Positions 46,986 through 57,565 of a stretch of 64,000 bases of DNA are shown one piece after another (position 1 is the first letter of the stretch; the number at the start of each line of letters is the position of its first letter). Below the pieces are notes generated by a model. The model was given only the letters and a program-made list of their open reading frames with translations. It was not told the origin of the DNA and did no database searches. Both the position numbers and the translations under genes were made by a program. Location: positions 63,928,839-63,992,838 of the forward strand of contig NC_073691.1 of assembly GCF_029784155.1 (NCBI RefSeq). The letters are read 5' to 3'. This stretch comes from Uranotaenia lowii (Eukaryota > Arthropoda > Insecta > Diptera > Culicidae).

Positions 46986-47056
46986 GGCCTTGGCTTAGAG
47001 CATAGAGTGTATGTCTTCTAAGCCTGAGCACATGAGATCGAATCTCGGTCATGACA
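46986..47056 (+). repeat. tRNA-derived SINE-like module (tRNA-Arg-like)
   Basis: GCCTTGGCTTAGAGCATAGA (box A region), an anticodon-loop-like CTTCTAA, and GAGATCGAATCTCGG (box B). It is tRNA-sized, but the acceptor arms do not pair, and it lies in repeat debris. Confidence 0.5.
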
Positions 47057-47059
47057 TAC

Positions 47060-50000
47060 ATAGCCCAAGTAACAATTTTAGCTTTTTATGGTTAGCAAAA
47101 TTTCTATAGCATCAATCTTCAAAAAAGGCTAAAGCGCATTCTAAAACATTACCAGAACTCTAATAAAAAATCTGGCTATTTGGCCCTATCCTAGAAACGC
47201 CATCATGACCAATCATTACGCTTGGAAATGTTGGTCACCAAAGCTTTTAAACAGCTATTATTAAACATGTTAGAAATTTTTGTTTTTTTTTAACTCTGTG
47301 AGTTGTAGGAGTTTTTTTTTTAAGGAACCATGATGGTTGATGAATAAAAATTGCATTATTGAGATATGATCTGGTAAAACTAATAGCCAAAACACCAATG
47401 TTTTAAACCATATTATGAGCATGTTTTCTACTGCCAAATTGTAAAAATGTTCACGTTTGACAATGCTCCTGCAAGTTTTAAAAAGGGAGAAACAGATTAA
47501 AGATTTCAAATGAGGATAATGTAATAATAATGCAAAAAAGGGTATGATTGTTTGCAACAAAATTGCACACCATCTACTTTGCACAAAATCGATAATCGAG
47601 TAAATTTTTAACCAAAATTTAAAAAAAAGCCCACAACTTCCACATTTTGTTTTATGCTCTGGTAATTGTTCAAAAATTCGGATTTTTTTTATTTGTAGAA
47701 CATAGAGAGATGATAAACTTCTTTGACAGTTGTGTTTTGCTGCTTGTAAAAAAATTCGATAAATTCGAATAAATGGGATTCGATAAAAAAAATCGAAGGG
47801 GAGAAGGGCGTGACAAAAGAAGAATTTGATATTTGTTCCTGTCTTAATGTTGTCCAACAGTTAGCGATAAGCGCTTTAAGCATGAAACGATAATTTTTTC
47901 GGCACATTTAGCGTATTTAATAAGCGATCACTAACTTTGAATGAGTTAGCGATTTTACTAGCGGCGCTAATTTTTCTGTTAGCGATGCCAATCACTGCTC
48001 ATATCTTATCAAAAATGTGTAAAAATGGGAATTCCAATACAAATAGGTGCTATCTATCCTGTGCGTGTCTTGTTTTGCCATCTCAATCAAAAAATTGAAC
48101 AAAAAAAAAATTGAGCTATTATATATTTTTTTAATTTGGCGTCCAGAAACGATTTTTTAGCAAGTTTAATCTTAATAATCATGAACAGTTTTTCGGAAGC
48201 CCTCAATAAGATTTCAAATGAGCTGTTATGTTTTGATGTAAAATATATTTTCAACTGTTTTTGATTTTTATTGAAAAATTCCGTGGTTTTGATCAAATTT
48301 GCAACCTAAAATCCGGGCAATAATTTTAGGTTAGAAATTTTGGAATCAGATGCCTGGTTGTTAGATTAATTTGCTCATATTCACCCGGTCCGGATATGTA
48401 TGGAAAACATTCTGGCAATCTTCAATGCTAAACAAAACGAGTTATTTAACTTAAAAAAAAGCTGCTTATTTTGAGAAAAGGAAACACAAAAAAAAACATT
48501 ATATTTCAATGATTTTCTGTTTTAATCAATTGAATGTAAATTGAGACTTAATTTAGGTTTTTTCAGACAGTGAAACTTCATATCAGTGTAACCTATTTAA
48601 TTTTTACAGCCTTATCGGTGAATGTCATGTTCATTAAGTAAGAAAAAATATTAAAAATCAATGACAGAAGCAGAAAATGGTCGAGGAGAAATTTTATAAG
48701 AAGCGTTTTCATCAAGCACGGACCAACTTTTTTTAAGGGAAGAATCGGAGAAGGTTGAGTCTACCACAAAAGTTTTCTCAGGAGAAAGTGGGACATTTTG
48801 AGAGAAAAGCGGGTCGGCGGAACATTTTCTAAAAAAGCGGGACATGTCCCGCTTTTGCGGGATGGATGGCAACCCTACCATAATCCGTAGTTTCAATTTT
48901 GGGTTAAAAAAGTTGAAAATGTTGATTTAACAATTCAAGTTTAAGACTCAAATTCGAATGGAAATTTAAATTTCCTAGTATTGCCGATTCATCCAATTTA
49001 AGTAAGTACAAAAGATATTCTTATTTTAGTTTTTTTTCTAAATTTATTTTTGGTTTATGCAGACGAAATGTCCAATAATGATCAATAATGAAGCTAACAT
49101 TAATTTTTCATTATTCATGCTTATACTTATGCTTTCAACGTGAGCAGGCCAAATGCCTGCTTTTATTAATTGAGGTCCTTGTAGCCAAAGGGGTTTAAGT
49201 GAATTAAAACTGATTCCGAGAAAACACGCTTTTAATTTTTGTGCTTGATTATTCTTCATATATTTTTCTTATTTTTTTATTTTTCTATCAAACGACAAAG
49301 TATTTGAATGAAACTCTAAAAATCTTAAAAAATCACCAATATGAATATGACTATGAAGAATCGTTTGGTGTTAATAGCTCAAAATCGATCATTTTGTCAG
49401 TTATTTGGTATCTTCTTTCTTCTTCATTTTGGCTGCTTCTTTAGCTTCAAATTAAGAAAAAAGTTATTCTAGCCTCCGAAGGTAGTTTAATTTTTTTTTC
49501 AATCTGAAGAATATTTTTTATATTTAACAAATTAATTGGTTGACTTTGAGAACTCTTAAAAAATATTCTTCATTCAGTTAATAGGAGATAGTGATGCGTT
49601 TATTTATAATAGCGTAAGTTTTCCAGTTTTCCCGGATTTATTTGGTCAAACACTGGTTATCAAAGAAAAATGGACAAGTTAAGCAAACTACGGTCTAGCT
49701 GAAACGATCACCACGTTTTTTGGAGTTTTATAAAAATTATTTTTGCGCTTTTAAAAATGATTGAACGCTGCTGATGTGTTTCGATAAAAAACGAAAATTT
49801 GATGAGTTTTTCGTCACTCTTTTATAATTTTTGTTTCTCGAATAATCACTTGATTCTGCCTCAATTTGTCCGAATTTTTTGTTATAAAAAAAATAACCAG
49901 GAAAAATTCTAAAATGTTTCTCCCTTACTTCATATATTAGTAAACAAAAAAATCTCTCGAGATATATTAAATTTTCCACGAAGGCCCCTTACCTTTTTGT

Positions 50001-50740
50001 TATTTTTTACGTTTCAATTCCGATTATTTTGTTTAAATTTTCTTTCCAAGACTTCTAGATTTTAAGTTCGTGTTTAATTTAAGAAATATAGAACAAAATT
50101 ATTCTTCGGGGCTTGGCCTCCAGCCTTGGTGACATGGTCAAGTTTGGTGGGGCAAATCCAACTGATTTTATCTCTGATGCTTGAGATATCGGACTTATTG
50201 CGTGAAACCTTTGATCAGACATCTGCGACATGAGACCTGAGATTTACTTGACACCTTAGGGCACGCGGTTGCTCGCCAAAAAAAAAAGAAAAACATTTTC
50301 AACTTTTCGATTTACTGTCTCAGGTATCGGATCTCAGGTTCATTTCTAATGTTTCAAGTGTCAGAGCTGATTCTATTCAAAATTGGAAAAAATAACCAAG
50401 AAGTAATCAAAATGGATTGAATTCATTTCAAAAGTTTATTCATTAGGCTGCGTAACGCCAGCAAAATGGGAACAACAGTTTTTGTTTGATTAGAACTAGT
50501 AGATTATTAGAACTAGAAGATATTAGAACTTAGTAGTAAAAAGCTGGTTCACTCATGAATACTGTTGTGGAATAGTCGGTAATACATGGAGAGCCCAGGA
50601 TTGTTGTTATAAATGTTTAGCGAATTCTAGAAAATTCTTATAACTTTTTTGAAAAAAAAAATGGCTCATTGTTCCTGGATGTTTAAATAACGGCCCTTTC
50701 ATGAATGCATGTTTTTTAAAAGTAATATTTTTTTTCACGT
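47060..50740. other. AT-rich stretch without a recognised gene
   Basis: One longer minus-strand frame (47270-47857) is hydrophobic and AT-biased with no known domain. CCCGG-type repeat fragments lie near 48300-48430 and 49600-49650. No other feature could be supported. Confidence 0.4.
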
Positions 50741-50742
50741 GA

Positions 50743-51040
50743 TCTCATATATAAAAATGAAGGCGTTTTCTTTGTGATAACATCACGTATGAATGGTCGG
50801 TCGGAATGAAGTGAAATTTGGTATCCGAGGGTTTTTTGGGTCAGAGATGGTTTGTATAATACTTTCAAGAATCTCACTTTTTATGAAAGGGGGGTCCCAA
50901 TACAAATTAAACTTTATTTGTTACGATTTCCATAAGAATCTATTGGCGAGCACAATGCAGTTTAGGACGTGTAGATGAAATTAAACATTTATTACGATTT
51001 ATACTTTAAAAGGTAAAACGAAGTTTACCGGGTCAGCTAG
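50743..51040 (+). mobile_element. non-autonomous Helitron (298 bp)
   Basis: Starts TCTCATATATAAAAATGAAG after an A and ends GGGTCAGCTAG before a T, the expected 5'-TC...CTAG-3' structure inserted between A and T. A hairpin (GGTAAA at 51012-51017, TTTACC at 51024-51029) sits seven bases before the terminal CTAG. No Rep/helicase is present, so it depends on another element. Confidence 0.82.
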
Positions 51041-51109
51041 TTTGCTATATTAGCACTTCTAACATCAGTGACACTTACACGATATGCTAGAATAAGGCTG
51101 CTGGTTTTT

Positions 51110-51300
51110 TTCGTGTACTAATCTGGCAGGACAAATCCGGAATAATTTTTTCCTAAAAACCTGGTGAAATCTGGACATTTGATTTTTAAACAAAATCCAA
51201 ACCCAGAAACTGGACAAACTTGGACAAAGCTTATGCTAGAAGTTTTGAAAGTTGAAATTGCCACTCTGCAGCGAAAAGAAATATCATCCTGACAAGGGGC
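51110..51300. repeat. worn dispersed CCGG repeat
   Basis: TCTGGCAGGACAAATCCGG and AAAATCCAAACCCAGAAACT match the style of the dispersed family. A further fragment lies at about 51740-51960 (CCCGGATGTTGCCCGGG). Confidence 0.35.
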
Positions 51301-52183
51301 CACAATGATAAAATAATCTTACCCCGTACGTCGGCAAACCAAAGGATTAGTTAAGCAGCAGTTTGATTGAATATTATTGTTTCTTAATGTTGCAAGTAGA
51401 GATGTACCCAATATTTGGACGGCAGAATAGGCCTAATATTTTTTATTTAAATTTATACAAAACAGATTTGTCAATTTTTAAAATGATTTTGAATAATTTA
51501 TGAAATATCCAAAAGTAATGTTGAAAGAGCTACACAATCATCAAAAACTTATGGTTTCAGCAAAACATCTCAGGTGTACCTGAGTACTTTTCAATGTAGA
51601 TCGTACAGGAGAATGCTGTCGAGTATTGCTTTGTACATTATCGTTTATTTCAGAATTTATTTATATGTCCAGACTTGCCCATACATTCAATAAACAATTC
51701 GAGATAAGTTGAAACTGGCTGGGATGTTTAGATATTGTTTATAACTTCCCGGATGTTGCCCGGGTTTATTCAGATTATTTGTCAAATACAATAAAAACTC
51801 AAATTTTTCTTTGAAAATATAAAGATTTCGTGGTCAAAAACGATTTTCAATAAATTATAAAATGAACATAAATTTTTGTTTAATCCTTCGATACAATTTT
51901 AACACTGCTGCTTTTTTCAAATTTTGCTTTCCTAAATTTCCCGAGCATGTGGAAACGTACGGTTGAAAGTAAGACATATAAATGGTCATCGTTGTTTTTA
52001 ATAACTATTTTGAAAATATGAACTTATTTTATCGGCTATATCGGTAAAGTTTTATATTCTTTGAGAAAGAATATTTAAGGATTGAAAGATAATAGACGGA
52101 TAGAAGATTAGAATAAGGTGGAAGATATTGAAAATGAGCGAAAGGGTAATTTTAATTTGAAAAAATTTTCATCACATTTCATC

Positions 52184-52264
52184 GTTTTGTTCCTCACGGG
52201 CCGATTAGAAACAATTCTATCTGTGCCTACCACTGCAAGGCAGTAGGCCCGTGAGGAACAAAAC
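52184..52264. repeat. 81-bp foldback with 19-bp perfect arms
   Basis: GTTTTGTTCCTCACGGGCC at 52184-52202 is exactly complementary to 52246-52264. The interior contains a second partial palindrome (CCTACCACTGC/GGCAGTAGG). A run of G and then C follows at about 52297-52330. Confidence 0.6.
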
Positions 52265-52329
52265 CATGAATAGTGACCAAGGCCGTGCGAACGGGGGGGG
52301 GGGGATTTTAGGGGTTTAACCCCCCCCCC

Positions 52330-53864
52330 ATGAAGATATTTTCCAAGTGAAATTTTCACCGAAGTAACGGAAAATAACTTGATGTTAAAATGTATTTGAA
52401 AATGAGTGTTAACAAGCAAGTCAGAAATTTTTCCCGCCTCCGGCGGAATTTAGTCTTAAATCACCCTTGGCTTGAGACATTTCGATCTACGATACTATTC
52501 AACGCTTACGAATTGTAACTAACTTTGGTTCTAAATTGCAATTCAATTAATCTTTTATATAGGAACTCAAAACTTGACATACAAAAACCCTACCACATCT
52601 TCAGAATTGGTTTTTATTAGGAAGTGTAACTGAATAAGAACAGAGTTTGAAACGAACCATTTTTTTTAACCGTTATTTTAATTACAAATGTTTTGCTGAA
52701 ATGAAAAATTCCTCAAGAAACTTATTCCGACTAAATTTTATTAAGTGTTTTTTTGTTTTCTAAATGCTCAACACCACACATAATTTACACAAGGCCACAA
52801 AATTTACATTTTTCGGAGGTGGAATGAATTAAAAAGGCCATTTCGACTAATTTGGTTACCTTGAATCTGAATATGCAATGTTTCTATCAGCTTGTTATTA
52901 AAATGACTTTTATATAAGTAAAAAGTATTTGAGAAATTTCTGCATTGATTATACAAAAATTCATATCAAATGCCACTCAGTCAAAAATAAAAGTTATTGA
53001 TGAACTATCAACTTTTCTCAAGAATTCAAGTATTTTTATGTTTTGCAAAAAAAAGTTATAGTAGTTTTTTTTTACTTTTTTTCATTTTTCAATTTTTAAA
53101 GAAGTAAACTAAACTGAGTTTTAGATTTTTTTTTTCAGAAAACATGTAATCTTTTTGCAGGTTAAATGAATTCAAGTTTTTTTTCACTTTGTACAGTTGG
53201 GTCAAAAATACTTGTAATGACATCTTTCCACTTTTTTAAATTGTTGAATTTTATATTTTTTAGATCATGCATCATTTTCATCATAATAATATCCCTTAAT
53301 TGGATGAAGTAGGATAAACAGAATCAGAATCAAAAACCTGATTCATTTTAAAACTTCTTAACACCAAAACTCAAAATGTTCGACCAAATTTGAGTGTTCA
53401 TAACGCTAAAATCTACCAAATCAATCATTAAAAAAAGCACCAAATTGCTGTTGCCTTGAGTCATCAATTAAATTATGTCAATTCTTATGGTGAAACGTGT
53501 TTATTTGAAAAAAAAACCTCCTGAAATGTATTTTGTTCAAATTTTCAAATAAATTAACGGAAATATAGGTTTTTTCCAATTCTTTTATTAACTTGCCGAA
53601 TTTTTTAGTCGAAATACTTAAATTTTAGAAATAATTTGAACAAATTTGTTTTTTTTTATTCTGAATTTTTGTGTACTTGCCACATAAGCCCTTTAGTCTT
53701 AATTCTTAATAAGAAAAACAAAGTTTCAAGCTTCTGTTCTTTCCAGGGCCAAATATTTCAATCGAAAGTAACAAAATACTCAAAGCTTGTAATTTTAAAC
53801 TTTAAAACTTGTGATTGAAAATTCAAAAACTTTTCATCATATTTTTAGATAAAATCGTCTTTTA
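52330..53864. other. AT-rich stretch without a recognised gene
   Basis: No ORF, repeat ends or splice structure that I can support. BEL-2 is inserted at its right edge. Confidence 0.4.
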
Positions 53865-53953
53865 TGAAGTCTTCCAGCGTATACCAATACGCTTGAAGAA
53901 TACTCCAGAAGATTCTATGTTCAGAAAGTTCAGTTACTAGCATGTTCCATTAT

Positions 53954-54135
53954 AGAAAGTTCCAGAATATTCCATTACTATTTAGCATGTTCTACCATAG
54001 AAGATTCCAGAATATTCCATTCCTATATCATTGTATTTCCGATGTTTCTAGAAAGTTCCATTGTAATCCTTAGAAGAATCTAGAATATTCTATACGTAAT
54101 TTATTGGTATAATTCCGTCGTTTCCAGAACATTCC
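53954..54135 (+). promoter_or_regulatory. heat shock element array in the BEL-2 LTR
   Basis: HSF trimers bind alternating nGAAn/nTTCn pentamers. Here: 53954-53973 AGAAAGTTCCAGAATATTCC (four perfect alternating units); 53999-54018 AGAAGATTCCAGAATATTCC (four); 54045-54059 (three); 54072-54091 (three of four); 54121-54135 TTTCCAGAACATTCC (three), ending six bases before the TATA region. The array sits upstream of the TATA box, the arrangement found in heat-inducible promoters. The 3' LTR copy keeps it. Confidence 0.8.
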
Positions 54136-54140
54136 ATGAG

Positions 54141-54173
54141 CATATAAATACAGTGTCGAGCAATTTGTCAGTT
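54141..54173 (+). promoter_or_regulatory. core promoter of the BEL-2 LTR
   Basis: CATATAAATA at 54141-54150 as TATA box and TCAGTT at 54168-54173, the arthropod initiator consensus, about 27 bases downstream of the TATA start. Confidence 0.7.
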
Positions 54174-54292
54174 AGTATTATTCCGCCTTTCAGTTAGTAT
54201 TATTCCGCCTTTCAGTGAGTATTATTCTGCATGTGAGTGAGTATTGTTCCGCCTTTCAGTGAATATTGTTCCAACTTTCAGTGAGTATAAGT
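54168..54292 (+). repeat. 22-bp tandem repeat, six units, in the BEL-2 LTR
   Basis: Units start at 54168, 54190, 54212, 54234, 54256 and 54278, exactly 22 bp apart. The unit is TCAGT(T/G)AGTATTATTCCGCC with variations. Five of the six begin with an initiator-like TCAGT. Confidence 0.85.
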
Positions 54293-54475
54293 GCAAATAA
54301 AGTGTTCCCAAATACAAAAAGGTGGTTTTGTGAATCCAAGTACCAAGAAAGTTATCCCTATCGACGTCAGTGAAGTTACCAGAACTTTGGACTGTTGTCG
54401 ATGAAAGAGTTACCAGTACTCTAACCGAGTTTTCCTATCAACATTTGAGCTTTCCGTTTCCTGCAACGGAACATT

Positions 54476-54492
54476 TGGTCCTTCGAGCCGGA
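54476..54492 (+). other. primer-binding site of BEL-2 (tRNA-Tyr)
   Basis: TGGTCCTTCGAGCCGGA complements the 3' end of eukaryotic tRNA-Tyr (TCCGGCTCGAAGGACCA) over all 17 bases, two bases after the LTR. Confidence 0.8.
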
Positions 54493-54664
54493 TATATAGT
54501 GCGGAGATACAGTTAATAGAGAAAAGAAAAGGTTGAGATAAAAGTTTAAAGGATAAAGACATTACAGAAAGTGTGAAGTGAATGAATAAGAAGTGAAATT
54601 AAATCAGACACGTTAAAATTGCAAAAGAAGTGATAGCAGCAGAAACAGAAAAGAAGCTATCAAA

Positions 54665-56353
54665 ATGCCGATCGACCGTTCGCCCACCAAAAAGAGTAGG
54701 GCTGAGGATACTGAACCAGTTGAAGAGTTCGCTGGACTCCTGGATGCGCCGACGCGCCTAGATGTGATTTCGGAAACAGCTAAAATTGAGAATAACAGTC
54801 AAGTCTCCAAGAAATATGAAGCTCTCCTTCCTTCCTTCCTTCGGAACCGTGGACTTGTGTTCTCAAAGGTACAGAGAATTGAGGCAGTAGTGCGGAATCC
54901 AAAGATAGAATTAAACCTAGCTCAATTAAGGGTATACGTGAAATGTTTGGATGCAGCGTATCAGGAGTTCGTAAACCTACACAACGAGATCAGTGAGTAT
55001 TTATCGGAAGAAGAATTTGAGGAAAGTGAAGAGTTCTACGGTTCATTCGAGCACATGTACCAGGAAGTGTCAGCTATGGTTGAGACATGCATTATAGAGT
55101 TCTCCGAGAATGTAACCGCTAAACCACCACAAGTTGTCATTCACCAACAACCCCTTAAAGCACCCATACCGACATTTGATGGCCAATATAAGAACTGGCC
55201 TAAATTCAAGGCCATGTTTCTCGATGTTATGGCACAATGCAACGATTCAGATGCCATCAAGTTATTTCATTTGGATAAGGCTCTCATTGGCGCAGCGTCT
55301 GGAGTGTTAGATGCAAGGACTATCAACGACAACAACTACGAACACGCTTGGAGAATTCTGGAAGAACGTTTCGAGAATCCTCGAGTCATTGTAGACACAC
55401 ATATTCGTGGGCTCCTTTCATTTAAGAATATGACTTCTGAAAGCTACCGTGAACTCAGGCGACTTGTAGATGATTGTACCCGCCATGTGGAAAATCTCCG
55501 TTACATGAATCAAGAGCTCACAGGTGTTTCTGAAGCAATTGTAGTATACCTGCTTACGTCTGCTTTGGACCCAAACACTCGCAAGCAATGGGAATCAACT
55601 ATTCCTCGTGGAATGGTTCCAAGGTATGAAGAAACCATCGAATTTCTAAAAAAGCAGTGCAGTATCCTCGAAAGCTGTGAATTCCCAAGTTTGAGTGAAC
55701 AAGATGAGATGAATAGCTCGATATCCAAACACAATCCGTATGTGAAGCCGACAAATATGAGGTGTTTCGCGACATCGAAAGAGGTCCTATCAGATATTTG
55801 TGATATTTGCCACAGTTTGAAACACAGAAATTATCAGTGCCCAGACATACACGATATGATTGTTGTCCAGCGCCTTGAAGCAGTGCACAAACATCAATTG
55901 TGCTTCAACTGTTTACGACATGGTCATTTCATACGCGATTGTCCTTCTAAAAAGAGATGCCTCAAATGCCGTCGAAGACATCATACACTGCTGCATGAAG
56001 ACGAAGAATGTGTAACAACCCCTGATATTGAGAAAGCTTCGAATACCCAAGTAATTCGGAATAGTCATACGAATGAAGTACTGTCATCGCCTCAGTCGAA
56101 CTCCAAGTCTACTTATCAAACCAAAGCTGAATCCTTAACCACGAAGGAAGCCCCAACCAATCAATGCTTATTGGCGATAACCGTGCCAACATACGAAACG
56201 TTTGCCGAGAAACCAAGGTATGGAATGTGGAATATGCCCTGGAGATACGCTAAGAGAAGAAAAACTTATGACAACCAGAGGGAATCCAATTCACGATCCA
56301 AGTCAACCCGAAGAAACCTGACTGATCACAAAGGAAGGACTGATGGAAAATGA
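54665..56353 (+). CDS. BEL-2 Gag polyprotein
   Basis: Intact 562-residue frame, starting MPIDRSPTKKSRAE. Gag would assemble the particle that packages element RNA. An acidic, helical N-terminal region (EYLSEEEFEESEEFYG) is followed by the BEL gag core (PIPTFDGQYKNWPKFKAMFL, DUF1759-like, about residues 170-330, with HAWRILEERFENPRVI), then three zinc-knuckle-like Cys/His clusters (CDICHSLKHRNYQC, CFNCLRHGHFIRDC, CLKCRRRHHTLLH). There is no protease motif. The basic C-terminus ends just before a short non-coding stretch and the purine-rich GCGGGCGGAG (56508-56517) at the 3' LTR. The intact ORF and near-identical LTRs suggest recent activity. Confidence 0.9.
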   Translation: MPIDRSPTKKSRAEDTEPVEEFAGLLDAPTRLDVISETAKIENNSQVSKKYEALLPSFLRNRGLVFSKVQRIEAVVRNPKIELNLAQLRVYVKCLDAAYQEFVNLHNEISEYLSEEEFEESEEFYGSFEHMYQEVSAMVETCIIEFSENVTAKPPQVVIHQQPLKAPIPTFDGQYKNWPKFKAMFLDVMAQCNDSDAIKLFHLDKALIGAASGVLDARTINDNNYEHAWRILEERFENPRVIVDTHIRGLLSFKNMTSESYRELRRLVDDCTRHVENLRYMNQELTGVSEAIVVYLLTSALDPNTRKQWESTIPRGMVPRYEETIEFLKKQCSILESCEFPSLSEQDEMNSSISKHNPYVKPTNMRCFATSKEVLSDICDICHSLKHRNYQCPDIHDMIVVQRLEAVHKHQLCFNCLRHGHFIRDCPSKKRCLKCRRRHHTLLHEDEECVTTPDIEKASNTQVIRNSHTNEVLSSPQSNSKSTYQTKAESLTTKEAPTNQCLLAITVPTYETFAEKPRYGMWNMPWRYAKRRKTYDNQRESNSRSKSTRRNLTDHKGRTDGK

Positions 56354-56520
56354 TAATCATCGATGGCCCTCTTTGCGCGGAAGCCGCAGATATCAAGATT
56401 GGTCACCAGTTCCTCCGCATCAAAATTGTTCAACGCCGGTTTGTCGAAGTCAAGTTTGGTCTTCAAATTCAAAGTTTGATAATTTCAAATTATCAGTTTC
56501 CAACTCTCGCGGGCGGAGTA

Positions 56521-57124
56521 TGTTCCAGCGTATACCAATACGCTTGAAGAATACTCCAGAAGATTCTATGTTCAGAAAGTTCAGTTACTAGCATGTTCCA
56601 TTATAGAAAGTTCCAGAATATTCCATTACTATTTAGCATGTTCTACCATAGAAGATTCCAGAATGTTCCATTCCTATATCATTGTATTCCCGATGTTTCT
56701 AGAAAGTTCCATTGTAATCCTTAGAAGAATCTAGAATATTCTATACGTAATTTATTGGTATAATTCCGTCGTTTCCAGAACATTCCATTAGCATATAAAT
56801 ACAGTGTCGAGCAATTTGTCAGTTAGTATTATTCCGCCTTTCAGTTAGTATTATTCCGCCTTTCAGTGAGTATTATTCTGCATGTGAGTGAGTATTGTTC
56901 CGCCTTTCAGTGAATATTGTTCCAACTTTCAGTGAGTATAAGTGCAAATAAAGTGTTCCCAAATACAAAAAGGTGGTTTTGTGAATCCAAGTACCAAGAA
57001 AGTTATCCCTATCGACGTCAGTGAAGTTACCAGAACTTTGGACTGTTGTCGATGAAAGAGTTACCAGTACTCTAACCGAGTTTTCCTATCAACATTTGAG
57101 CTTTCCGTTTCCTGCAACGGAACA
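56521..57124 (+). repeat. 3' LTR of BEL-2
   Basis: Starts TGTTCCAGCG, ends GGAACA. The four-pentamer heat-shock arrays are retained at 56605-56624 and 56650-56669. Confidence 0.93.
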
Positions 57125-57565
57125 TGAAGCAATCATGATTTTTTTATTATTCTTTAAAAGTTTGAAACATGATTTGAAGTAGGTAACAGCTTTAAACTTA
57201 ATTTTAATGCGAAATGTTAACTAACTTTGTTTTTGCTTTGTTCTTACAATATTTGTTGTAACTTGGAACTCCTTATCGTTCAGTTTTTATCAATATATTT
57301 CCTTGTAAGTATAGTTAAACATGAAGTTGTTATTTTGAACTTCAAAAATGAACTATTTAAGCCATTTAGTTTTGCTATAAATAGGTTTTTTCTCTAACTT
57401 CTTTAACTGGCACTTTTCAAATAATGATAAATTTTTTTGTTAAAATTCAAAACACGTAGTACTACAGTGGAATTTTCAATCACCTTTCAGTTGAAAATAA
57501 AGAACATAATTTTAATTAATTTGAATAAAAATTAACAATTATTATCATTTTCCTAAAAACTAATC

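Larger units (their letters stand above)
53870..54473 (+). repeat. 5' LTR of BEL-2
   Basis: Ends GCAACGGAACA directly before the primer site. Contains heat-shock-element-like arrays, a TATA box, a six-unit 22-bp tandem repeat, and AATAAA at about 54297. Same content in the 3' LTR at +2651. Confidence 0.93.
53870..57124 (+). mobile_element. gag-only BEL/Pao retrotransposon BEL-2 (young)
   Basis: Two 604-bp LTRs (53870-54473, 56521-57124) differ at only about four positions, and a perfect 5-bp duplication TGAAG flanks the element (53865-53869, 57125-57129). The 5' LTR starts TCTTCC where the 3' LTR has TGTTCC, a point change in the terminal TG. The interior holds only a gag ORF. Protease, RT, RNase H and integrase are absent, so it would be mobilised by a helper BEL element. 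The layout matches the terminal-repeat-with-gag (TR-GAG) type. Confidence 0.93.

Noticed and set aside
46986..47056. Functional tRNA-Arg gene
   Set aside because: Box A and B are present but the acceptor and D arms do not pair properly, and the locus sits in repeat debris; a tRNA-derived SINE is more likely. The same applies to 5983, 28417, 28690 and 29687.
47270..47857. 195-codon minus-strand frame as a membrane protein gene
   Set aside because: Very AT-rich, Phe/Leu/Ile bias expected of low-GC DNA, no family match, no splice or promoter context.
52290..52330. G-run/C-run as a regulatory G-quadruplex
   Set aside because: Only one long G-run is present on each strand and such runs are error-prone in assemblies; there is no promoter nearby.
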